Shown here piece by piece: positions 1-7,277 of a stretch of DNA of 13,060 nucleotides (positions are counted from its first letter, which is position 1; each line of letters begins with the position of its first letter). The stretch is from NCBI GenBank assembly GCA_963627615.1, contig CAVGBV010000072.1, positions 1-13,060 of the forward strand, given 5' to 3'. A program made the translations under genes and the position numbers. The notes below the pieces were generated by a model, which was not told where the DNA came from, did no database searches, and was given only the letters and a program-made list of their open reading frames with translations. This DNA comes from Faecimorpha sp963627615. Lineage in GTDB: Bacteria > Bacillota > Clostridia > Lachnospirales > Bianqueaceae.

Positions 1-25
1 AAGAGAAAATAAATCACTGGAAACA

Positions 26-54
26 ACAATATCCCTCCTTACGAGGGATATTGT
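26..54 (-). terminator. Hairpin after the last gene of the operon, probable terminator
   Basis: A perfect 12-bp inverted repeat pairs 26-37 with 43-54 around a 5-nt loop. It begins one base beyond the acetyltransferase stop codon (TGA, 58-56) in the minus direction, where a terminator would sit. The weak point is the tail: on the minus strand the stem is followed by TGTTTCC rather than a solid T run, so termination may be inefficient or the hairpin may act as a 3' end stabiliser. The plus strand also lacks a T run directly after the stem. Bases 1-25 show nothing further. Confidence 0.55.
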
Positions 55-55
55 A

Positions 56-595
56 TCATATTTCTGAATATTTTGCAATCTTTTGCGGAGGGTTCTCATG
101 CGGTCCCAGCATCTTTTCCATCCAAACCATATCATACCACTCTCCAAGCTTATATCCGCATTGGTGGAAATGCGCCGCCATCTGAAATCCCTGTTTTTCG
201 TGGAAATGAACGCTGGCTGGATTGGGCCATGCGATACAGGCGTTGAGATTAAGGAACCCTTGCTTTTTCAACGCCTCTTCTAATGCGTTATACAGCTGTT
301 GGCCGACGCCTGCTCCACGCTGATCCCATTTTACATAGATGGAAAGCTCTGCTCCCCAGCCGTAGGCCGCTCGCTCATGGAAGGCCGAGGCGTAGGCATA
401 ACCCACAATTCCTTCCGGTGTTTCCGCCACCAGATAGGGATACTTCTGCTGCGTGTTTCGGATGCGCTCCGTAAACTCTTCTACCGAAGGCACTTCGTAC
501 TCAAAGGTAACTGCTGTCCGTTCTACATAGGGTGCATAAATCTCTAGAAGCTCTCCGGCATCCGCCTCCTGTGCCGTACGTATTTTAACGTTCAT
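56..595 (-). CDS. GNAT family N-acetyltransferase, phosphinothricin-acetyltransferase-like
   Basis: A 179-residue protein of the GNAT fold, which transfers an acetyl group from acetyl-CoA to a small-molecule amine. The acetyl-CoA pyrophosphate loop is visible as QRGAGVG at residues 92-98, after the beta strand LSIYV. The early segment TAVTFEYEVPSVEEF (28-41) and the late GYKLGEWYDMVWMEK (147-161) match the phosphinothricin/methionine-sulfoximine acetyltransferase branch. The natural substrate cannot be read from sequence; drug or amino-acid-analogue detoxification is a guess. I chose ATG 595 because GGAG at 602-605 lies 6 nt upstream; the in-frame ATG at 607 would abut its Shine-Dalgarno, and the longer frame to 667 lies inside the preceding gene. 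The start overlaps the Nudix gene end by 11 nt, suggesting translational coupling. It is last in the operon. The final 15 or so residues are beyond the core fold. Confidence 0.88.
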   Translation of the reverse strand: MNVKIRTAQEADAGELLEIYAPYVERTAVTFEYEVPSVEEFTERIRNTQQKYPYLVAETPEGIVGYAYASAFHERAAYGWGAELSIYVKWDQRGAGVGQQLYNALEEALKKQGFLNLNACIAWPNPASVHFHEKQGFQMAAHFHQCGYKLGEWYDMVWMEKMLGPHENPPQKIAKYSEI

Positions 596-1121
596 ATGCC
601 GCTCCATCTCCTTCGTATATATCAAAAATACGATCCGCAAAAAAATATGGTACAAATTGTCCCGCATCGATCAAACTTTGGAGTTCTGCCCGGTCCACCC
701 AACGCACCGCCGCCACTTCTTCATATTGGAGGTGGAGCTGATCCAGTTCGACATCCCGGCAAACCATCCAATAATCATCAAATCCGTTCTTCCAATGGAA
801 GGTGAAACGGACCTGCTCCTGGGATAAGTCCAGCGGCAGGCCTAATTCCTCCAATACTTCGCGCTCTGCGGCCCTACGGCTGTCGTCTCCGGCTATCGCG
901 GAACCGCCGGTTGAGATATCCCACAGGCCAGCCCCGCCCTTTTTCCAGGGCTGGCGCTGTTGAATTAAAAGCTTTCCTTGAGAATTAAAAATGCAAATAT
1001 GCACAACGAGATGGTATTCTCCGGGAGCCAGCGGATCTCCCCGCCGGTGTGTTTTTCCGGTGAGATTCCGCTCCCTGTCGTATACATCCCAGATTTCGTC
1101 GTCATTATCTCCCTGCGGCAT
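585..1121 (-). CDS. Nudix hydrolase
   Basis: A 178-residue Nudix protein, expected to hydrolyse a nucleoside diphosphate linked to another moiety, or to act as an isopentenyl-diphosphate-isomerase-like relative. The N-terminus (WDVYDRERNLTGKTHRRGD) and the strand LLIQQRQPWKKGGAGLWD (51-68) resemble the IDI/YfcD-like branch. The Nudix box spans residues 73-95: G73, then D79, then R87-E88, E91-E92, G94-L95. The first acidic position, normally Glu, is Asp here, while the metal-binding REVLEE core is intact. Near the end is FVPYFFADRIFD. The ATG at 1121 has an upstream GGAAGGG Shine-Dalgarno about 8 nt away. It starts 18 nt after the glycoside hydrolase stop and overlaps the acetyltransferase start by 11 nt. 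Substrate unknown; no motif seen points to MutT-like 8-oxo-dGTP sanitation. Confidence 0.92.
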   Translation of the reverse strand: MPQGDNDDEIWDVYDRERNLTGKTHRRGDPLAPGEYHLVVHICIFNSQGKLLIQQRQPWKKGGAGLWDISTGGSAIAGDDSRRAAEREVLEELGLPLDLSQEQVRFTFHWKNGFDDYWMVCRDVELDQLHLQYEEVAAVRWVDRAELQSLIDAGQFVPYFFADRIFDIYEGDGAAYER

Positions 1122-1139
1122 CCTATCTTCCCTTCCGGT

Positions 1140-2642
1140 TTACAGCCTGGTGATGCGTATCGCCATGTATTCACGGCTCGGCATATCCACGGAGAACACA
1201 GGGCCATGAACCCCCCGGTCTTCAATAGTCATATTCCAGGTATCGATCACATCGACCTGATATTGTCCTTCTTCCAGATGGTATTCCATGATGGACGGGC
1301 AGGATTTGCCCAGATATTCCAGACGAACACTCTTTCCGCCGGGCATCTTTTCCTGATTGACGCAGACTCTTCGTCCTGCATAGGCCAATCCGCCCTGCGG
1401 CAGCTCTTCCAAAATGGAATGCAGGAAGCGCAGGCGCGCCGGAGAATCGCCATGCAGCTTTCCGCCATGGGACCACCACAGAATATCCTGCGGATGTACA
1501 TAGGTCTCGCCATGACCCGCATAGCCTCCGCGCAAGGTAGTCTCCCAGAAACGCCGGGTCATCTCCTGTGCCGTAATGCAGCCCCAATGAGAGCTGATAT
1601 TTCCTTCATAGCATAACTCATCGATGATAATGGGTTTACGATAGCGTTCTCTCCAGACATTGGTCATCTCAACCGGCATGACGTCCGGCTGACGCTGAAT
1701 ACAGCAATGCGTTACCCATGGTCTGGAGTAATCATAGAGCGTATGGCAATTATGGATGGAGCGCAGATGCTGGTACGGATCGTTTTCGCAGACGATTTGG
1801 GCATAGCGCTCCCAGTCGGCAATGGTCTTCTCCCGGAGCAGATCGTACTCATTGGCAAAGGACCACCAGACATTCCGATAGGCGCTGAAACGGTTGACTA
1901 CATAATTCCAGTACAGATCGTCCTGATCGGCAGTCATCTTGGAAAATCCCCACCGGTCATAGGGATGCATCACGATGATATCCGCCTCAATCCCCATATC
2001 GCAGAGCCTCTGGATACAATCCTCGATATGCTGAAAATACTTGGGATTGAAACGATAGAAGTCCCAGTGGTTTCCGTGATCTACCGTCTTGTACTCTCCA
2101 AAATTCTCCCTTGTCATTTCACTGGTATCACAGGGCGTTCCTTCATAGGGATACGAAATCGGCTCATGGAAATTGTAGATGTAATGTTTAGGAAATACGC
2201 AGAAACGGATTTTATTAAAATATCCCTTGGAAAGCTCCTCCAGCGTCTCCTTTTGCATCTCTTCCTTCTGCAGCTCCCATACATAGCAGGTCGTACCGAC
2301 CGGATAATAGGCCTTGCCGTCCTCATACGCGAAATGATACGTATACGCGACACGGACCGGACCGTGATTGCCCTCTCCCGCCGGCGTGACCGTAAACTGT
2401 CCCTTTTGCGCCTCCGGCAAAAAGCTGGCGCTCACCTCAAAGGTATATTCTCCCTCATAAGAAGGCATGCAGCGCACCTTGTATATTCCCTCTCCGTCAT
2501 AGAATCCATTGGCGCGGATTGTCTGAATTCCATTGGTAAAAACACCCTTTACCCATTGCTCCGTAAAAGGATTGCCCTCCTGCGGCCCGGTAAGCGTTAC
2601 CTCCAGCATTCCCCAGCGTTCCACCTGATTTTGATACTCCAT
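1140..2642 (-). CDS. DUF5060/DUF4038-type glycoside hydrolase (apiosidase-like TIM barrel)
   Basis: A 500-residue cytoplasmic-looking glycoside hydrolase with no signal peptide. Residues about 5-75 match the DUF5060 beta-sandwich (RWGMLEVTL, GNPF, GFYDGEGIYKVR). Residues about 95-400 form a TIM barrel of the DUF4038/apiosidase-like type, with YPVGTTCYVW at the first strand, DIIVMHPYDRWG (221-232), SFANEYD (261-267) and IIIDELCYEG (338-347). The rest resembles the small C-terminal beta domain (DUF5605-like) of such proteins. N264-E265 fits the clan GH-A acid/base pair, and E342 is the candidate nucleophile. Relatives include GH140 apiosidases acting on rhamnogalacturonan II, but the substrate is not readable from sequence. 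ATG 2642 was chosen because AGGGGGT at 2649-2655 lies 6 nt upstream; the longer frame to 2705 runs into helD. It begins 17 nt after helD, so it is probably cotranscribed with housekeeping genes, which is unusual. Confidence 0.85.
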   Translation of the reverse strand: MEYQNQVERWGMLEVTLTGPQEGNPFTEQWVKGVFTNGIQTIRANGFYDGEGIYKVRCMPSYEGEYTFEVSASFLPEAQKGQFTVTPAGEGNHGPVRVAYTYHFAYEDGKAYYPVGTTCYVWELQKEEMQKETLEELSKGYFNKIRFCVFPKHYIYNFHEPISYPYEGTPCDTSEMTRENFGEYKTVDHGNHWDFYRFNPKYFQHIEDCIQRLCDMGIEADIIVMHPYDRWGFSKMTADQDDLYWNYVVNRFSAYRNVWWSFANEYDLLREKTIADWERYAQIVCENDPYQHLRSIHNCHTLYDYSRPWVTHCCIQRQPDVMPVEMTNVWRERYRKPIIIDELCYEGNISSHWGCITAQEMTRRFWETTLRGGYAGHGETYVHPQDILWWSHGGKLHGDSPARLRFLHSILEELPQGGLAYAGRRVCVNQEKMPGGKSVRLEYLGKSCPSIMEYHLEEGQYQVDVIDTWNMTIEDRGVHGPVFSVDMPSREYMAIRITRL

Positions 2643-2648
2643 ACTTTG

Positions 2649-2655
2649 ACCCCCT
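2649..2655 (-). promoter_or_regulatory. Ribosome binding site of the glycoside hydrolase gene
   Basis: AGGGGGT on the minus strand, 6 nt from ATG 2642. It fixes the start at 2642 instead of the 21-codon-longer frame opening at 2705 within helD. It lies in the 17-nt gap between the two genes, so this gene is translated independently even if cotranscribed. Confidence 0.7.
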
Positions 2656-2659
2656 GTTT

Positions 2660-4771
2660 TTATTGTAAATGTATATGAATCAGCCTGTGTAATGCTCTTG
2701 TGCACAGCACATAATGCGTCAGACTGTCCTTCATCGTATCCAGCGCGATCACGCCGTCATATTCCAGACCTTTCGCGAAATAAACCGGCATCACCGGAAT
2801 CCGACCAGGCGTCGTCTTACGCAGCTCCCCGGTCACAAGCTCCGCTCCGGTCCCCAAAAGATCCGCAATATAGCTTGCTTCCTCCATGTTCTCCGTGAGA
2901 ACCGCGATCCTGTCCATTCCTTGCACTCTCAGCCATTCCAGGCCTTCCGCGATCGTTTGCTCCAACTCCGGAGTCAGACTCCCCTGCAGAGAACGAACCG
3001 GTTCGCCGGGACGCTCGACTGTCTCTATCGGACACCGCAAGGCTTCCTCCAGGTCCTTCATAGCATATTCCATAATCTGACGCGTACTGCGGTAACTGCG
3101 GCGCAGTCGGTATTCATGCGTTTTAGCCCGTACCTTGGGAGGCATTACCTTTTTCCATTCATCCATCAGACTCGGGTAACTCTGTCCCTTGATCTTCTGC
3201 CGGACATCGCCTACAATCGTCAGGCTCTCCGTATCCGTCACCTTAAGCAGTGCCGCCAACCCCAGGGCGCTCACATCCTGTGCCTCGTCCACGACCAGAT
3301 GCTTGACCTCAAAAAGACCTTTGCCATGAAATACAGCCGCCGCGTACAGCATCGCCCAGAGATCCTCTTCCGTCCATTCACACGCCTCACCGCCGCAGAG
3401 GCTCTGTCGGTACCATTCCTCAATTACCGGAATCGCATAGACCTCCCGCAGCTGAATGCGGAATTCATACAGCTGCACCATCAGTTCATGGAGCTTGGTA
3501 TTGCCCTCAAAACGCAGCCGATTCGCAAGATCTTCTTCGCCCCGCTGCTTGGCCTCCCGAATTTTAGACTCATACTCCCGCTGCAGCTTACGTACCATAC
3601 GGTCACGCAGATCTCTGAGACGGCTGTTAATCAGCCGTTTGATCCGCATAACCCGCCGATTATACGGCATATTGTGATAGGTCTTGAAAAAGAGCTCATT
3701 TCCCTCTTCCGCTTCCAGAAGCAGCCTTCCGTTAAACTTCAGATCCGTCTCCATCCTCTGGCTCTCTTCGTATCCGTCGCAAGCTTTCTCCAGCTCTTTG
3801 ATGTAAGACGCATCTGCCTTTTCATATACGCGCTTCCGCCATGCCGCATCCTCGCCGTGCATCAGCTTCTCGAAGTATACCCTAGGCTTCATGATATTGC
3901 CCTGAAGCTCCAGCACCTCCTGCGCCAGCTTACGTAGAGTCCTCTGATGCGTCCCCTCCGTCTCTCCCAAATCCGGCAGGACCTGAGAGATATACTCCAT
4001 AAAGATCTGATTGGGCCCGAGAATCAGAATATTGTCCTTGAGCCTCTCCCTATAATTATACAGCAAATAGGCGACACGGTGCAGAATGATCGTCGTCTTA
4101 CCGCTTCCGGCCACACCATCCAACAGCACATTTTCTTCCAGAGGCGCACGAATCAAGTCATCCTGCTCCTTCTGGATCGTCGCGACAACCTCCTTGAGAC
4201 GGTCGCCGCTGCTGCCGGACAGCACCATCTGCAGAATATCATCCTTGATATCCAGTTCAGAATCAAACATGCCCTTCAGCGTCCCGTCCTTGATGATGTA
4301 CTGGCGGCGAATCAGAAGATCTACCGGAATCTCTCCGCCGGGCGCGCGAAATGACATCTTACCCAAATGCTGCTGGTAAAAAAGCGATGCCGCTGGTGTC
4401 CGCCAGTCCAGAATCAACGGATCTCCGTCCTGTGTCAGGCCCCTCTTTCCGATGTAATAGCTCTCTTCATCCTGTTCTCCCTCTTCCCGAAAACAGATCA
4501 TCCCAAAATACGGCGCATAATACATCCGACTCAATTCCAGCACCCGCTGATAGGCTGTCCTGTATTGGGATTCCTTTACCTTGGAATCCACATTGTTCAG
4601 CCTTGTCTGCTCGTTCAGCGTCTCTTCTGTCAGGTCCTTGCGGTAATCCACAATATCCTGCTTCATAACGCCAAGTTCGGTCAAGCGCTGTTCCATCTCC
4701 CGCTGAATCAGCGTCTGCACCAGAGTCAGATGCTCTCTCTCCTCCGTCAGCTCCCTCTCCCGTTGCTCCAT
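2660..4771 (-). CDS. helD: HelD-like superfamily 1 helicase/ATPase, RNA polymerase recycling factor
   Basis: A 703-residue UvrD/Rep-superfamily ATPase of the HelD family. In Bacillus and mycobacteria HelD binds RNA polymerase and uses ATP to release it from DNA and RNA. Visible in order: a charged N-terminal coiled coil (about 1-65) that in HelD enters the secondary channel; the family signature YYIGKRGL (105-112) followed by LILDWRTPAASLFY (119-132); Walker A GVAGSGKTT (219-227); a long helical insertion (about 300-450) in the place of the HelD-specific arm; Walker B HLVVDEAQD (491-499); motif III GDVRQ (521-525); motif IV-like RRSYRST (557-563); motif V FAKGLEYDGV (665-674); motif VI VLCTRAL (688-694). 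It is shorter than B. subtilis HelD (about 774 aa), but all ATPase motifs remain. ATG 4771 has AAAGGA about 9 nt upstream. It starts 16 nt after the nucleoside kinase. A general DNA helicase role is less likely given the HelD signature. Confidence 0.9.
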   Translation of the reverse strand: MEQRERELTEEREHLTLVQTLIQREMEQRLTELGVMKQDIVDYRKDLTEETLNEQTRLNNVDSKVKESQYRTAYQRVLELSRMYYAPYFGMICFREEGEQDEESYYIGKRGLTQDGDPLILDWRTPAASLFYQQHLGKMSFRAPGGEIPVDLLIRRQYIIKDGTLKGMFDSELDIKDDILQMVLSGSSGDRLKEVVATIQKEQDDLIRAPLEENVLLDGVAGSGKTTIILHRVAYLLYNYRERLKDNILILGPNQIFMEYISQVLPDLGETEGTHQRTLRKLAQEVLELQGNIMKPRVYFEKLMHGEDAAWRKRVYEKADASYIKELEKACDGYEESQRMETDLKFNGRLLLEAEEGNELFFKTYHNMPYNRRVMRIKRLINSRLRDLRDRMVRKLQREYESKIREAKQRGEEDLANRLRFEGNTKLHELMVQLYEFRIQLREVYAIPVIEEWYRQSLCGGEACEWTEEDLWAMLYAAAVFHGKGLFEVKHLVVDEAQDVSALGLAALLKVTDTESLTIVGDVRQKIKGQSYPSLMDEWKKVMPPKVRAKTHEYRLRRSYRSTRQIMEYAMKDLEEALRCPIETVERPGEPVRSLQGSLTPELEQTIAEGLEWLRVQGMDRIAVLTENMEEASYIADLLGTGAELVTGELRKTTPGRIPVMPVYFAKGLEYDGVIALDTMKDSLTHYVLCTRALHRLIHIHLQ

Positions 4772-4787
4772 ATCTATAAATCCTTTC

Positions 4788-6464
4788 TTACTCCATATGC
4801 TCGTATACGCTGCCCCCGATAAATTCCCGCAAGATGGATGTCTGCGGCACTTCTTCGCTGGACACGCCCTGGAAATAATCCAGGAATTTGATCAATCTCC
4901 TCGCTTCGGCGTATTCCGGCGTTCCCTGATCGATCCGGAACAACAAAGGCTCAGCAAACTGTTTAAGAATCGCCATCTCATAGGGAAGGGCTGAATTGAA
5001 CATCACATCTGCCTGCTCCTGGAAAGGAAAGATATTGCGGTCTTCCCCCCGGCGTACCGATTCCCACATACGGATGGTCTGCGCCGCCGAGGTTCCGCGG
5101 AACTGATGATCCCGCACAATTCTCCGAAGAAGCCGTCCGTCCGTGGTTGGAATCCGATTGTGTTCATCAATTCCCAACTGCGTCAACGCGCTGATATAGA
5201 TCTTATACTTTTTCTCACGAGGGATAGAAGCAGTCAGCTCTTCATTCAGGCAGTGAATCCCCTCCACCACCAGCACGTCGCTGGCTCCGAACTTCATGGT
5301 TCCGCCGCGGTACTCCCGCCGTCCTGTCTTAAAGTTGTATGTGGGCATATTGACTTCCTGACCATCCAGAAGCGCCTGAAGATCCTTCTGGAACTGCTCG
5401 CCGTCCAGAGCGTCCAAGGATTCAAAATCCGGCGCCCCGTCCTCGTCCAGCGGCGTATCTTCACGATTCTTAAAATAATTATCGACAGAGATCAGATGCG
5501 GCACCATCCCCTCCGCCCGCAGCTGTATACAGAGCTTGCGCGCGAAGGTCGTCTTGCCGGATGAAGAAGGCCCGGCAATCAACACAAGCTGCAGCTTTTC
5601 TCTGGAGGAAATCTCCTGTGCGATATTCGAGATATGCTTAGCATGGAGCGCTTCCGAGGTATAGACCAGCTCACGAAGTTTCCCTGCCGAAATCTGTTCA
5701 TTCAGCGCTCCGATATCCGCCGCGTGAAGAATTCGGCTCCAATCCCTGGATTGCTGGAAGATCTCAAAAAGCTTGGGCATCGGCCGGAAAGGCTGTACTT
5801 CATGAGGGTATCTGCGCGTCGGCATCAGAAGGACCACGCCCTCCTCATAGGTTTGAAGTCCAAAATGCCCCAGGCGGCTGCTGTCCGGCAGCATAAAGCC
5901 ATAGAGGTAGTCCTGGTACTTCCCGAACTGATACATATGCACCACTGAAAATCTCCGATAGCGGAACAGGCGGAGTCTGGCGTTCAGTCCCATCTCCTTT
6001 GCCTTTTCCATCGCGTCCGGGAGGTCCAGCAGCATCTGCTGAATACGCTCCGGCTTCTTGACCAGCTCCCGCATCCTTGCTTCAATGCACCGCACCGCTT
6101 CCTGAGGATCTCTCCGGAACTGCCCGGACTCTTCAATCTCACAATAGATACCGTTACCAATCGAATGCTTAACATAGATTCTGGCTTCCGGCTCCAGCAC
6201 CTCCCTGGCGCTGCGTAAAAAGAGCAGAAGGAGGCTTCGCTGATAGATGCGGTATCCGTCCATATGCGCCAGTGTCAAAAATACCAACTGGGCGCTTTCC
6301 ATCATGGGCACCGACAGCTCGGTGATTTTTCCATTTACCATCGCCGCCATCACGGGAGACGGACTATCCAGAACGCCATCCATGCGGCTGATTTCTTCCA
6401 GTGTTGTTCCGGCCGGCACTTCCTTTACGGAGCCATTTGGAAGCGTCATCTTGATTCCGCTCAT
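4788..6464 (-). CDS. Nucleoside kinase: TGS/ThrRS-like N-terminus fused to uridine-kinase domain
   Basis: A 558-residue fusion. Residues about 1-65 form a TGS-like ubiquitin-fold domain (LPNGSVKEVPAGTTLEEIS), and about 66-260 resemble the second additional domain of threonyl-tRNA synthetase (VKHSIGNGIYCEIE, 98-111). Residues about 285-558 are a P-loop kinase of the uridine kinase/phosphoribulokinase family: Walker A GPSSSGKTT (298-306), SVDNYFKNRED (326-336), DFESLDAL (346-353), VVEGIH (399-404), and the lid-like RRIVRD with R447, R448 and R451. The expected reaction is ATP-dependent phosphorylation of uridine/cytidine or a related ribonucleoside; the specificity is inferred. In the ThrRS-like part the HxxxH metal ligands of true editing domains appear as I73 and S77, so editing chemistry seems lost. 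ATG 6464 follows AAGGAGGG by 8 nt. It lies 18 nt after the Nif3 gene and 16 nt before helD. Proteins of this architecture occur in Clostridia, usually annotated only as nucleoside kinase. Confidence 0.88.
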   Translation of the reverse strand: MSGIKMTLPNGSVKEVPAGTTLEEISRMDGVLDSPSPVMAAMVNGKITELSVPMMESAQLVFLTLAHMDGYRIYQRSLLLLFLRSAREVLEPEARIYVKHSIGNGIYCEIEESGQFRRDPQEAVRCIEARMRELVKKPERIQQMLLDLPDAMEKAKEMGLNARLRLFRYRRFSVVHMYQFGKYQDYLYGFMLPDSSRLGHFGLQTYEEGVVLLMPTRRYPHEVQPFRPMPKLFEIFQQSRDWSRILHAADIGALNEQISAGKLRELVYTSEALHAKHISNIAQEISSREKLQLVLIAGPSSSGKTTFARKLCIQLRAEGMVPHLISVDNYFKNREDTPLDEDGAPDFESLDALDGEQFQKDLQALLDGQEVNMPTYNFKTGRREYRGGTMKFGASDVLVVEGIHCLNEELTASIPREKKYKIYISALTQLGIDEHNRIPTTDGRLLRRIVRDHQFRGTSAAQTIRMWESVRRGEDRNIFPFQEQADVMFNSALPYEMAILKQFAEPLLFRIDQGTPEYAEARRLIKFLDYFQGVSSEEVPQTSILREFIGGSVYEHME

Positions 6465-6482
6465 CTTCTATACCCTCCTTGA

Positions 6483-7277
6483 TTATAATGTCTGAAAGGG
6501 ATTGGTCTGCGCGGTAAACGGATATACCTGCAGGCCCTCTTCCTCCTGCTGCAAATACTGCGCCATGGCCTCCGCGATCGGAAGCTCGGTTGAAAAATGT
6601 CCGGCATCCACGATACTCACATCTCCGGCCAACGCCGCCTCCGCTTCATGATAGGACACATCCCCTGTAAGATACACATCGGCATGCTGTCGGACGGCTT
6701 CTTCAAAAAAGCTCATGCCTTTACCGGTACACAGCGCAACCCTATACACGGTCCGCTCCGGGTCGCGGCTGACCATGCGGACACTCTCCGCGTCAAACGC
6801 ATCCTTGGCATACAGCGCAAATTCCCGGACGCTCATCGCCTTAGGCAGATTGCCGACCCGTCCCATTCCGGCTCCCGTATCTCCCCCTACGGGAAACAAC
6901 GGCCGCACATAGAGCAGGCCCAGCCGCTCCGCCGCGATATCATTGGTGCCTCCCAGAGCCGCGTCCATATTGGTATGCGCCGCATAGACCGCCAACCGGT
7001 GTTCGATGATCTTAAGAAGCCTTGCTCCGTCCCTTGTATCATCCACAATCGACTTGACCGGACGGAAAATGATCGGATGATGCGCGACGATCATCTGAGC
7101 TCCCATACGTATCGCATAATCCACAGTCTCTTCTGTCACATCCAGCGCCGTCACCACAGAATCCACCTGCTGTTCTCCATGTCCGATCAGCAGTCCGCAG
7201 TTGTCATAGCTTTCCGCCCACGCGGGATCCGCCCATCCGGCCATCCTATCCGCAATTTCTTTTACTGTGCATCCCAT
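6483..7277 (-). CDS. Nif3-like dinuclear metal centre protein (YqfO/YbgI family)
   Basis: A 264-residue member of the Nif3/DUF34 family, toroidal hexamers with a two-metal site per subunit; the physiological role is still unsettled, with a GTP cyclohydrolase 1 type 2-like annotation common. Metal-site motifs are all present: SYDNCGLLIG (23-32), AHHPIIF with H66 and H67 (65-71), AAHTNMDAA with H101 and D105 (99-107), GDVSYHEA (205-212), and DAGHFSTE with H227 and E231 (224-231). At 264 residues this is the short form; B. subtilis YqfO is about 370 because of an inserted PII/CutA-like domain, which is missing here. The start ATG 7277 lies inside the end of trmK (16-nt overlap), with AAAGGA about 10-11 nt upstream. 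TrmK-Nif3 adjacency is common in Firmicutes, so a shared function around tRNA or NAD/GTP-linked metabolism is possible but unproven. Confidence 0.93.
   Translation of the reverse strand: MGCTVKEIADRMAGWADPAWAESYDNCGLLIGHGEQQVDSVVTALDVTEETVDYAIRMGAQMIVAHHPIIFRPVKSIVDDTRDGARLLKIIEHRLAVYAAHTNMDAALGGTNDIAAERLGLLYVRPLFPVGGDTGAGMGRVGNLPKAMSVREFALYAKDAFDAESVRMVSRDPERTVYRVALCTGKGMSFFEEAVRQHADVYLTGDVSYHEAEAALAGDVSIVDAGHFSTELPIAEAMAQYLQQEEEGLQVYPFTAQTNPFQTL

Noticed and set aside
1707..2678. Plus-strand open frame of 323 codons opposite the glycoside hydrolase
   Set aside because: The minus strand encodes recognisable DUF5060 and barrel motifs; the plus-strand product has none.
2714..3937. Long plus-strand open frame of 407 codons opposite helD
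   Set aside because: It is fully antisense to HelD, whose helicase motifs are all intact. The plus-strand translation shows no domain or motif, so it is a codon-bias shadow.
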